Positions 55,510 through 64,000 of a stretch of 64,000 nucleotides of DNA are shown piece after piece. The DNA is from Sordariomycetes sp. S80-01Y. Taxonomy: Eukaryota; Ascomycota; Sordariomycetes. The stretch lies in NCBI GenBank assembly GCA_037042185.1, contig JAXQJY010000026.1, forward strand, positions 310,001 through 374,000. Direction: 5' to 3'. The stretch's first letter is position 1. Each line of letters starts with the position of its first letter. The position numbers were made by a program, and so were the translations under genes. The notes beneath the pieces were generated by a model. The model made no database searches and was not told the DNA's origin. It saw only the letters and a program-made list of their open reading frames with translations.

Positions 55510-56105
55510 CGAGCAGATTGACAGGGGGCGCTGAGGTTGGCACCGATATGGCAAGGGGGCTTTTTGGTTGAGGGCGATGGTAGCAATCTCGAACATTGCG
55601 CAGACTCTAGACAGAGGAGGACTCAAGTCGATTGAAACTGCCTAATCTGGGGCGACGAACTTTGGCAGGGGTGGACACGCGTGGAGGCGGCAAGGGTGCA
55701 TTTGCTTAGAACATCTCATCGTCTGAGACTCCGAGTCGCAAAGTCAAGCAATCTTACAGTTTGATTTTCTCGATGACGTCTAAGCCGTGAATTGGGCTGC
55801 ATGGGTGTCGCTTGGTGTCCCCAAACACTACTATCAGCGCATTATCGATGCCAAGAACGGCCTATCCACTCACTCCTCATTACCCCTTTTCTCCACGTAC
55901 TGCGCGCGCACTTCACCTTGGTATGAATAGTGTCAAGTAGCATCGAGGACTTTATTAATGATGCAATCCCAGTCCATCTATACTCAACAAACACCGCCGG
56001 AAGCTTCCGAGGTTGCGCACGACGTACTTTTTCTTACAAAGTCACACAGGTTTTGCTACGAGCCACTATGCAAGCCCCCATTCTATCATTCGTCTGTACA
56101 ATTGC
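55510..56105. other. Convergent intergenic region
   Basis: About 0.6 kb. No gene seen. Confidence 0.45.
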
Positions 56106-57167
56106 TCAGCCTACTCCTACACATTCCCCATTTCGTTCCCACTCCTCAAAAGGCGAGTAGCGACGAACCCTCCCCTTCGCAATAGCCTCCTCCTTCGCCC
56201 GCTCATCCAGCACCCTTTTCTCGAAGAAGGCGTTCGCATCAGTCCAATCGCCCGTCTCGTGCGCCTTCTGGACCACATCCCGCGACCTGCGCATGAATTC
56301 CATGATCTTGGGGGCGCGACGGTCGCCGAACCAGTGGTCCGAGAAGCGGCCGTAGTGGCTGAACTTGCGCCGCCAGCTGCCGAGGGACGGGTACGGGTAG
56401 TGCAGCACCATGGCTTCCGCCCCTGACGGTGCGAGTCTGCGTCCGGTGTAGCCGGAGAACGAATGGGCTCCGCTTGGCTCGACGCCGGGTCCGAGGCGGA
56501 CTGCGCTCTTCCCGTTGCCGTACGCCATGAAGTTGGTGTTGCGATCCACTCCGTTTACCCAGAAGTGCACGCAGTCTCTGAAGGGATCTGAAGTCGCAAA
56601 GTCGACAGGCAGTGCCTCGTGGTTTGTGAAAGTCACGAGGCCTACGCCGGGGGTTTCCGCCCAGGCACGCGACTCTACCAGCGGCCCGTGAAGCAGCTCG
56701 TCTAGGTCGATATGCAGGAGCCACGTGTAGCCACGGTCCATCAGATAGGAGATTGCATGTCCCATGTTCACGATTTGGCGTTCTATGAGGCGGCTCTCCG
56801 GCGTCATTTGCGGCTCAACTTGCGATCCATTGAGGAGCGTGACTGGTCTATCCGCGCATAGACGGTCAAAAGCCGGTCGTTCGTCTGGGCTGTCCATGTA
56901 TATCACCACATGCTGCACCCAGCGCAGATGGTAATCGAGCCATTCCGATAGTGTGGGCGGCGGTTTGAGAACAGTGGTTGCTATTGCGATGGACGTGTTC
57001 GCACGTATCGTGTCGATGCCGCTTGTTCCGTGCTCGGGGGTGAGCGTGCATGTCTCGCTGTCGTCCCGCAGATCTGCGAGGCATACTTTGAGCAGTAACA
57101 AGAAGCACAGAGCTCTCGAGGTCATGAAGCGTAGAGACACATTGAAGACATTGAATTGGCTGCCCAT
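56106..57167 (-). CDS. GT92-like (Glyco_tranf_2_4) glycosyltransferase, secretory pathway
   Basis: An intronless 353-aa protein. The N-terminus contains a hydrophobic signal or anchor (SRALCFLLLLKVCLA, from residue 17). The catalytic part starts with IAIATTVLKPPPTLSEWLDYH and HVVIYMDSPDERPAF, typical of GT92/DUF23-type enzymes that begin with a strand and an ExxxxxH-like helix. The metal and nucleotide-sugar motif is LLHIDLDELLHGP. A conserved SHYGRFSDHW lies near the C-terminus. It is probably a Golgi-resident or secreted transferase; donor and acceptor are unknown. A second in-frame ATG (residue 15) could also serve as the start. Confidence 0.8.
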   Translation of the reverse strand: MGSQFNVFNVSLRFMTSRALCFLLLLKVCLADLRDDSETCTLTPEHGTSGIDTIRANTSIAIATTVLKPPPTLSEWLDYHLRWVQHVVIYMDSPDERPAFDRLCADRPVTLLNGSQVEPQMTPESRLIERQIVNMGHAISYLMDRGYTWLLHIDLDELLHGPLVESRAWAETPGVGLVTFTNHEALPVDFATSDPFRDCVHFWVNGVDRNTNFMAYGNGKSAVRLGPGVEPSGAHSFSGYTGRRLAPSGAEAMVLHYPYPSLGSWRRKFSHYGRFSDHWFGDRRAPKIMEFMRRSRDVVQKAHETGDWTDANAFFEKRVLDERAKEEAIAKGRVRRYSPFEEWERNGECVGVG

Positions 57168-57625
57168 GTTCCCGCGTCCATCAACGGAAGATGAAGGTGT
57201 GACGAGGCGTAGTGAGATGTCGAAAGTGGGGTCGGATTAAGGGAGGCCTCGATGAATACGAAGCAGCTACAGGAGTAAGCACTCAATGATGTTGGTGTCT
57301 CGGGATGACTAATTTCATTCTGCGCACTTTAAAGGTGCCGTAGCCCTTTGTTCGAAGGTTCGGGAGTCCCGTAGGAATTGAATACTGCCACAAACTGCGT
57401 GCGCGTGACTCTTGGTTTTCACCACGCCCGCGCAGCAACATTAACTCTCACGCCCATCAGCCATGTTAGGCACAGTCGAGGCGCACATACATCACAAAAC
57501 ATCTCTGGATGCTTCTTGAAGTTATATCAATAGGCGTGTCTAAGGAACAGACGCCGGATCCTAGGGTGAAGTTGCATCCCGGGACAGCTAGCAACGTCAG
57601 CAGGGAAGTAAAACCACTCTAACCA
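57168..57625. other. Promoter region of the GT92-like gene
   Basis: About 0.46 kb between two minus-strand genes. No gene seen. Confidence 0.45.
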
Positions 57626-58994
57626 TCATTTTCCTTCATCGGCAGCCTTCTCACTGGAATCGTATTTTGGTGGAGACTCTTCTGACGGTCCTGCATCCTG
57701 GCTTAAGCGATCATACCGAGGTGGGGGCTGATGATCAGGATCCGCGATTGCATCATCCGCGATTCCGTCACCGCGCGCGTGAATGGACAACTTCAATCTG
57801 TTCAGAGAGCTTCCCAAGGTCTTCAGAGGCCATAAACGTCAGCAACATACCATGCGCTGCCTTGGAGACTGGGATAGGCGCCAAGATGGAACTCACCTCC
57901 CTCGCAACTTTCAACTCTACTTCGACCTGGACTTCATAGGTCCGCTCGACATTTTCCAACAACAGAGTGGGCTCCAGTGCTTTGGGCAAAGCGGCAGTGA
58001 CAGTTTTGCAGACAGGCTCTCCCTTATCTGACCCCAGGAACAGGCCCTCGGGAGAGACGTGGACAGATAGGGTTGCAGCTCTGAGACCGGGACCAGTGGA
58101 GACGCCCTTTCTATCACCAGCGTCCCGGGTTCGGATCTCAGTTATTGTCCTCAATGTGACCTTGCACTTGTGCAGCGCAACTTCTGGGACGATTTTGGTT
58201 GTGGAGAACTGCCATCTGGGCACGATGCGAATCTCAAAACAAAGGTCTTTATCAACGGTGAGGCTCTTTGGGAACGACGCAAAGACAACCGAAAAGTCGA
58301 ACCTAGGCATGTCATCGTTCTTGGCAAACATTGCCTTGAAACCCTTTGGACGCTCTGCTTCTGGGAGAAGATACCTGCTGCGGACAGCCAAAAACTTTGC
58401 GTGCTCGTCAGTGCCTGTAGGTATCTGTGGGGGATACGATGGCGCCTCGTAACGAATAGCATGGGCGTCTCCTCGAGAAACGACGCGAACATCAATACCA
58501 GGCATGGTGGGCTTGGCGAGGATCCGGTACGCAGCTTCAGCCGTGCCCTCGCCATTCAGGATCGATACTTCAGCCTTGAAGGACGGGGGCAGAGGCTCGG
58601 GCAGACCCAAGCCCGAGACATCCTCCTCTGGGCTTTGAGGCAGGTCTATGACAAAGTCATATTGCACGGGCGCGCGCGGCTTTATTCGCACAGGCCCATC
58701 CCAAAGCAAGACGGCCCTCCTGCAGAGCAATCGCTCCTCCTGACGACGGTACCAGATGGAGGTGTCGGCGCCTTTCCCGCGGTCCTCGGCTGCGTGAACC
58801 TTGAGCAGACCCTCGAGCTCTGCATCGACTCGCAGAGGCCCGAACAGCTCATCGGGCACTGTGCCTTTGTCTGGAGGCTGCCATTGCAGGACGATGCTGC
58901 CGGCGATGGTGTCGCCTGGACCGCGATAGGTGCGGGATGGGCGGTCGAGCTTCAGGGTGGTGAGGATGAAGCCCAAAGAGGGGAGCGCGGGCAT
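57626..58994 (-). CDS. Arrestin-like protein with C-terminal PPxY motifs
   Basis: The main frame 58994-57768 encodes 408 aa with an arrestin N-domain (LGFILTTLKLDRPSRTYRG, then PGDTIAGSIVL) and a C-domain of beta strands (FDFSVVFASFPKSLTVDKDL, FEIRIVPRWQF). A second frame (to 57626) encodes QPPPRYDRL and ESPPKYDSS, two PPxY motifs of the type by which arrestin-related trafficking adaptors recruit the ubiquitin ligase Rsp5/HulA. A 64-nt intron at 57728-57791 would join them, giving 434 aa, but its donor (GTTGTC) is weak, so the splice is a proposal. The predicted role is ubiquitin-dependent endocytosis of plasma-membrane transporters. If unspliced, the PPxY tail is lost. Confidence 0.75.
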
Positions 58995-59708
58995 ATTGAC
59001 GGCTGGCTGCAGTGCTTTACTGTACGTACCTCATCCGCGGGCGATCGAGAGCTCCAGCTGAGGTCAAGGACGGCTCGAATCAGAGAGGATACCGGTGAGG
59101 GGAATTGCCAGTGCCTCCAGGCGACACCCCCACCTAAAGCACCGCTGGCAGTGGCAGCCCATCATGATGCAAATCGCCGTCGTCAGCCAAGTCGGCCGAG
59201 ACCTGATCTTGCGGAGCAGCCCCAGGACCAGGCAAAGACAAGCTTTCGACACGCCGCTTGGCGCACTAAAATCGCACTGCTGCGGTGTAAGCGCCTCATC
59301 AAGAACATTTTGGCTTTATCTGTACTGATTGATCACAAGTCACCCATCTCAAACTACTGATTGCCTCCAATCCCAAAAAGGATGAGGCGCTCCGCTGTCA
59401 AAGAGCCCCTGCGCCGCCGATGCGGTCATCGATGACGCTCTTGGCCCGCTAAACTTCTGCAGGGTCTGCCTCTCAGTGGTGCTATACTAACCGCCTCAGG
59501 CCGCGCTTGTCCCCAAATCTCCCTTTAGCGCTCCCTTCTCCTCTCGCTCCAATCTGATCCCCACCCAAAAGTTCACGCGCCTCATCCGGGGACGAATATT
59601 CTACTGTCTCTTTAACATTGACAAGCCCAGTCTGAGCGACAGCCAAGAGTGTCAATTAACCGCCAAGACCACGACGACGACGACGGAACATCCAAAGCAA
59701 GCACCGCG
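58995..59708. promoter_or_regulatory. Divergent promoter region, arrestin-like and hydrolase genes
   Basis: About 0.7 kb between divergent starts. The sequence open on the plus strand here lacks its own ATG near a leader and mostly mirrors the arrestin gene. A pyrimidine-rich leader precedes 59709. Confidence 0.4.
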
Positions 59709-60776
59709 ATGGACTCCAAAGAGGTCCTCGACGGCCAGCATGCCTCCAATTCCACCTCCCCGTCCCCCACGCAGCCCCACGATCGCATCAAGATCACCTA
59801 CCGCGACGACCGCTCCCTGGGCATGGCTGCCCTCCAATGCCTCATCAAGCCCTTCCGTCCCAGGACTGTCACGCCAAAGAAGGAGATGCCCGGGCCTTCC
59901 ATGCAGCTGAAGCCGCATTTCTTCGCGACCGGCCGCTGTCACTACACAGAACGCAGGTTGAACGGCGTCTGGGTGTACGACCTGCAGGGAAAGAAGCCCA
60001 TCAAGGGAGACTTGCCTAAGAAGAGGATATACTACTTCTCTGGTGGTAGCTGGCAGATGCCCCCTAGCATAGGACATTGGCGCTTCTGCGCTGAGGTCGC
60101 CAGGAGGATTCCCAACTCGACGGTCAGCGTGGTGTCGCATTCGCTGGCGCCGCAGTCACCGGCTAGCATTTCCATGCCGCAGCTCGCAGGGCTGTACAAG
60201 GAGGCCATGTCTGAGGCTGCCCGCAACGGGGAGACGGTCGTCTTCGCGGGCGACTCTTCGGGCGGAAACATTGCGCTCTGCTTGACGGCGTGGATGGTCA
60301 AGGAGGGCGAGACACCGCCCGCTGCCGTCATGGCGATATGCGCCACCACGGATCTGAGACATACCGATCCTGCCATATTGGTCGCCGAAAGGCTGGATCC
60401 CATCATGACGGCGCAGTTTGTCAACGACGCGGGGCGCAAGTGGATGACCAAGCCTGGCAAGGAGCTGAGGCACGACTCGATGCCTCTGACGGCCGGTACG
60501 GAATGGACGGCCAGCGACCCCAGGATATCGCCCTGCCACGCCCAGCTGGAGCTCTTGGCTGAGAAGGACGTCCAGGTCCACGGTGTAACAGCCACGTACG
60601 ACGTCCTCTCACCCGAGGCAATCTCCTTCCGGGGCATGTTGAGCCGCGCGGGGGTGGAAGGCGAGTGGCTGGAGTGGGACAAGCAGATGCACTGCTTTCC
60701 CATGGCATTCGGCGTCGGCATGAGCGAGTGCACAGAATCGCTCGAGTGGATCTGCGATGTTCTGAGACGGGCTTGA
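59709..60776 (+). CDS. Alpha/beta hydrolase, hormone-sensitive-lipase type
   Basis: A 355-aa intronless protein starting at ATG 59709. The nucleophile elbow is VVFAGDSSGGNIALCL with Ser183 in the GDSxGG signature of the HSL family. The probable acid lies in TATYDVLSPEA and the histidine in DKQMHCFPMAFG. The upstream oxyanion loop reads IYYFSGGSW where most family members have HGGG. There is no signal peptide and the first 40 residues are Ser/Asp-rich. It would hydrolyse short-chain esters or a lactone in the cytosol; the substrate cannot be predicted. The 3' end converges on the Frag1-like gene with about 110 nt between. Confidence 0.88.
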   Translation: MDSKEVLDGQHASNSTSPSPTQPHDRIKITYRDDRSLGMAALQCLIKPFRPRTVTPKKEMPGPSMQLKPHFFATGRCHYTERRLNGVWVYDLQGKKPIKGDLPKKRIYYFSGGSWQMPPSIGHWRFCAEVARRIPNSTVSVVSHSLAPQSPASISMPQLAGLYKEAMSEAARNGETVVFAGDSSGGNIALCLTAWMVKEGETPPAAVMAICATTDLRHTDPAILVAERLDPIMTAQFVNDAGRKWMTKPGKELRHDSMPLTAGTEWTASDPRISPCHAQLELLAEKDVQVHGVTATYDVLSPEAISFRGMLSRAGVEGEWLEWDKQMHCFPMAFGVGMSECTESLEWICDVLRRA

Positions 60777-60886
60777 TTTATGAGCGAGGCGTTAGGCGTT
60801 GGAAGATACCCGAAAAGAGGGCACATCTGGTTTATATATGCAAAATAATATTCTAAGCTTCTCGAGACGATGGTGGCCCCCCCTTT

Positions 60887-61711
60887 CTATGGTAGCTCCG
60901 GTGCCAGCAACGGCTGCGACTCGCGGTCCTCGTAGGTGTTGTGGCGCGCCACTCCTCCCTCTTCACGGAAGCGAATGTAGCCTGCAAACGTACCCAGCCA
61001 AAGGGACCCCAGATACGTGATCGCCCATTCGAGGTAGCCCGCCCGTCGGTAGTAGTCAGTGTAGAGGAAGACGAGGAAGGATACGCCGACGCCGGTGATG
61101 GCGAGCACGAGGACGTTGTTAACGATGCACCTAAAATTGTCAGCACAAGCTCCCCTCCCCCGTTACACACAGCAGGAGACTCACCACTTGCGCAACCCTG
61201 GGAAGCGCGCCGCCTTGTAAGTCTCATCCCACCACACAATCTCCGTCGTGATGCTGCTCACGGCCAACCCGCCAAACGTGCCGACAAGCAACCACAGGTG
61301 CTTCTCATGCTCCTCGAACGTGTCGAAGATGCTCAGCAGCAGCAGGCAGCTCCCCGCCACCAGGCCGCTGAACATGGCCACGCCGCTGAGCGTCTTGCGC
61401 CAGAGCGCATCGTCAACGAGCCCGTAGAAGCTGGAAGAGTAGCGCACGTGGTGTACGCTATAGACGGTGCCGACGAAGCACACGGCCGTGATGGTGCAGC
61501 CGATGACGAAGATGGGCTTGAAGGTGAAGGCGGCGATGTCGGAGATGAAGGGGATGTCCGGGTTGACCTGCCCCGGGTACCGCGGCCGGCCGACGGCGAG
61601 CCAGCGGATCAGCAGGATGGTGAGCGTGGAGAACCACGTCACCGAGGCTATGATGGGAAAGTAGTGCAGCTTGTTGTGCGTGTGGAAGTAGAAGCGGTTC
61701 GAGCGTGCCAT
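60887..61711 (-). CDS. Frag1/DRAM/Sfk1-family membrane protein
   Basis: Exons 61711-61185 and 61130-60887 (54-nt intron, junction RKW|CIVNNV) give 256 aa. Six hydrophobic segments are visible, including FSTLTILLIRWLAV, PIFVIGCTITAVCFVGT, SGVAMFSGLVAGSCLLLLSI, GTFGGLAVSSITTEIVWW and VLAITGVGVSFLVFLY. HVRYSSSFYGL before TM3 and DTFEEHEKHLW between TM3 and TM4 fit the Frag1/DRAM/Sfk1 family. Yeast Sfk1 acts at the plasma membrane with phosphatidylinositol 4-kinase, and Frag1/PGAP2 acts on GPI anchors. Which branch this belongs to is not clear. The tail (after TM6) is acidic and ends in a QPLLAPELP dileucine-like signal. Confidence 0.82.
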
Positions 61712-63089
61712 CGTGACGGCCTGGGGGGTGCTGCGACGAGCAGTCGCGCGGGCGTCGTAGCGGTCGAGGGAAAGTCTTGAGAGTGTCAGGGCGGAGGCGT
61801 CGACGGCGTCGGGAGCATCGTGGGGAGGGGCATCGGGAGATGGGGCTGTGGGGGTGGAGGCTGGTTTTGTACCCGATGCCCCAGGCTAGGCGCGTGAACT
61901 CGATATTGCAGAGGCGATGACGTCGCTGAAGGCATCATGACTCTGGGCGGAGCCGTTGGTCCGTCTGCACGTGATCATCGACGATGGGGTCGTGGCCGAG
62001 CACGCGACACGCTTGCGGGTTCGAGATGCGTCTAGACAGGCAGACAGACATCATCGAACTTCGCTGGCTTCCTTGGATTGAGGCTAGGTCGTGTTAGCGC
62101 AAGGTCTGTGTCTGTGCTGTGGAGAGAATGGCTCTTCCGCGGCAGTTGTTGATTTCGACAGCTGCACGAGGTGCACGAGGTTCGGGCGCGGGGACGCCCA
62201 CGTGGAGAGGACTGAACGGCGTTGAATTCAAATGTTCACGAAGTGGAATGAGCACGGATTCACTGTCGTACCATTAGCGGAGCTGGTGTGGAACGGGCGG
62301 CCTATGCGAGGATAGCCACGACGAGTGTAAGACTTGGCGCAAAGCCTTCTGATTGTTCAAGGTGCAATACCGCGGACAGTTTGGTGTTGGGTCTATACTT
62401 GTAGTTAGTTTGGTTCTGGTCGATTGTCACTCCCAAGATGACCATCGCCGTCTCCTCCGAGTTACAATAGAAACGGTGAAGCCGCCGCGAGGAAGGGCAT
62501 TGATGGTCGACATGAATCGCACCTTCCTTAACACGATTTGATTTGGTAGCTCTCATCGTATTCGTCGATAGGCGTTACGGGCTAGAGCCGCTACATTCCG
62601 GCTGCGCCATGAAGAAGTATTCATCCAAAGCAGCGACCTTCCCCTGAATGCGCCGCGAATTCGCATTTCCCTTCTTCTTCATTTACCGTCAGATAGACAT
62701 ACTTGACTTATCCTCTGGTTGAACAAGCCCGAGGGTAACACTCAGCACAAATTAGCCCCTTCAATACAACAATACCTCATTAAAGCTGCATAGTATCATT
62801 GCAGGTTACATCCTCAGTCGCGGGAAGCAGTAAATCGACACTGGCAATTGCGCCACGCAGACGGTAGAAGGTGAGTAATATTGATTAACTGGGAGAGTTG
62901 CGTCGTGGGTAGTAGCCATTACGCCGGGGATCTAAGCTGCCTACCTCCATAAATACATAGTCCTTTGTGTTGGATGGCATCATGATGGTGCGACGTAGGA
63001 GGGCGTGGCAAGCCGAAATGCTCGCTTAATAGCAGAATGCTTGACAAGGAACCGGTACGGAAAGGAGGTCTCAATACCGTGCAGCTCAG
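61712..63089. other. 1.4-kb intergenic region
   Basis: Promoter of the Frag1-like gene and the 3' side of the acetyltransferase gene. Short opposing open frames only; nothing recognised. Confidence 0.5.
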
Positions 63090-64000
63090 CTATACTCCAC
63101 TCGTGACCATCTGTATCGTCTCCTTCACCATGTTCATTAACTGATGAACGACGGAGTCTGCGACGATACCTTCCTGCCAGGAGAAGCCTAAGCTCAGAGC
63201 TCCATCCCGTCCACTAGCTCCGCTGATTTTGACCGCGCCTGAGCAGGCACCCGCGCTCTGGCTGAACAACAGGCTCTGGATCTCGCAACGTCTGGAGGTA
63301 TCTCCCCTTGACTTGTTTAGAGTTCCCACGTTGCTGAGCTCCCAGGCAGCCCATCTTTTCTTTCCGATCTTCTTGCTGAGCCACGCAGTCATGTCTGGAA
63401 CATGTCGCAAATACCCTACCGGCATGTCCTCACCGGCAGCCGTCACGATGGAGCTAATAGTCTTCGACGTCCGGCCCGCTTCCTCCCAGATTGAACCCGA
63501 CGATCGTGAGTATGTTTCGGAGAATGAGCCAACATAACATCCCATAGAGCTTGCGGCGACTGGGTAGGGAAGGAAACGTCGTAGCGAGACGGCGCAGTCA
63601 CCGTGAAGCGTGGTGTAAGCGGGCGGAAGGATGTCGAAGAAGCTTGCTGCGGTGATGGACATGATCGCGGCTGTCAAAGACGTACCTTTCTCCTTTGAGA
63701 GCTTTTGGAAGGACTGATTCACCACTGCAGAGAGCCATATGGAGGCGAAGCGGGACTTGCAGGGAACGGCTTGTAGTTCGCCACTCCAAGTTCCCTCGGG
63801 TGGATCGGGCTCAGCCTGTTGTCGCTCTAAGAACGTTGCAGATAAGGGGAGATGGTAAACCGATTCCAACGGCGGAAGAAGAGCTTCTTTTGATACGGGA
63901 ATGACCGTTGGTGCTTGGAGATCCGAAGGATGCGCCAGGGCATATTCCAGTTCTTCAAGGAAAACAAGTGCGCTCTTTGTGTCGGCTAAGGAATGGTGGA
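63090..64000 (-). CDS. Alcohol O-acetyltransferase (AATase family), 5' end outside window
   Basis: A continuous frame of about 303 residues with the start beyond the window edge. The catalytic HxxxD motif (HHSLADTKSALVF) lies at the very edge of the visible sequence. Further landmarks are PSDLQAPTVIPVSKEALLPP, a WELSNVGTL stretch that matches the conserved WxxSNLG region of AATases, and GYLRHVPDMTAWL. Members transfer acetyl from acetyl-CoA to alcohols (yeast Atf1/Atf2 make acetate esters), and fungal relatives can acetylate sterols or toxin precursors. No membrane segment is visible in this part. The terminal residues (VKETIQMVTSGV) look complete. Confidence 0.82.
   Translation of the reverse strand, partial: HHSLADTKSALVFLEELEYALAHPSDLQAPTVIPVSKEALLPPLESVYHLPLSATFLERQQAEPDPPEGTWSGELQAVPCKSRFASIWLSAVVNQSFQKLSKEKGTSLTAAIMSITAASFFDILPPAYTTLHGDCAVSLRRFLPYPVAASSMGCYVGSFSETYSRSSGSIWEEAGRTSKTISSIVTAAGEDMPVGYLRHVPDMTAWLSKKIGKKRWAAWELSNVGTLNKSRGDTSRRCEIQSLLFSQSAGACSGAVKISGASGRDGALSLGFSWQEGIVADSVVHQLMNMVKETIQMVTSGV

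Overview
The window looks like nuclear DNA of a filamentous ascomycete (Pezizomycotina, most likely Sordariomycetes). Most genes carry zero to five short introns of about 42-65 nt with GT..AG ends and CTAAC-like branch sites. Coding sequence is strongly GC-biased at third positions, genes lie on both strands about every 2.2 kb, and many families are fungus-specific (Zn2Cys6 regulators, AA9 LPMO, CDH, DUF6594, HeLo domain). I see no CRISPR array, tRNA, rRNA, intact transposon or viral relic. Exon boundaries were placed by hand from splice signals and reading-frame continuity.

Region 1 (1-13.7 kb), plant cell-wall attack. After the 5' part of an Artemis/SNM1-type nuclease gene comes a complete cellobiose dehydrogenase (haem domain, GMC flavodehydrogenase, CBM1), then phosphomannose isomerase, a secreted pectin methylesterase, an MFS exporter and a secreted AA9 lytic polysaccharide monooxygenase. 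CDH is the known extracellular electron donor of AA9 enzymes, so donor and acceptor are encoded about 7.4 kb apart with a pectinase between them.

Region 2 (14.4-21.2 kb): a DUF2456-like membrane protein, a secreted S28 prolyl-type serine peptidase and a sulfate permease with a STAS domain.

Region 3 (21.2-27.4 kb) is a 6.2-kb gene-poor stretch. It is followed by a HeLo-domain protein (the HET-S cell-death fold) that carries an unusual CxxC...CxxC insertion.

Region 4 (28.9-37 kb): a small putative mitochondrial protein, a GT32/Caps_synth-like glycosyltransferase, a single-pass membrane protein with a Cys-rich ectodomain, a Rieske protein and a GNAT acetyltransferase that share a divergent promoter with a tandem palindromic repeat, and a D-2-hydroxyacid dehydrogenase.

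Region 5 (37.3-52.4 kb): a decayed paralogue of a polytopic membrane protein, a Zn2Cys6 regulator, a secreted ALO-type FAD oxidase, the intact membrane-protein paralogue, an AtuA/DUF1446 protein, an orphan caspase-like protein and a DUF6594 protein.

Region 6 (54.7-64 kb): a basic hypothetical protein of unclear structure, a GT92-like glycosyltransferase, an arrestin-like adaptor with PPxY motifs, an HSL-type alpha/beta hydrolase, a Frag1/DRAM/Sfk1 membrane protein and, cut by the window end, an alcohol O-acetyltransferase.
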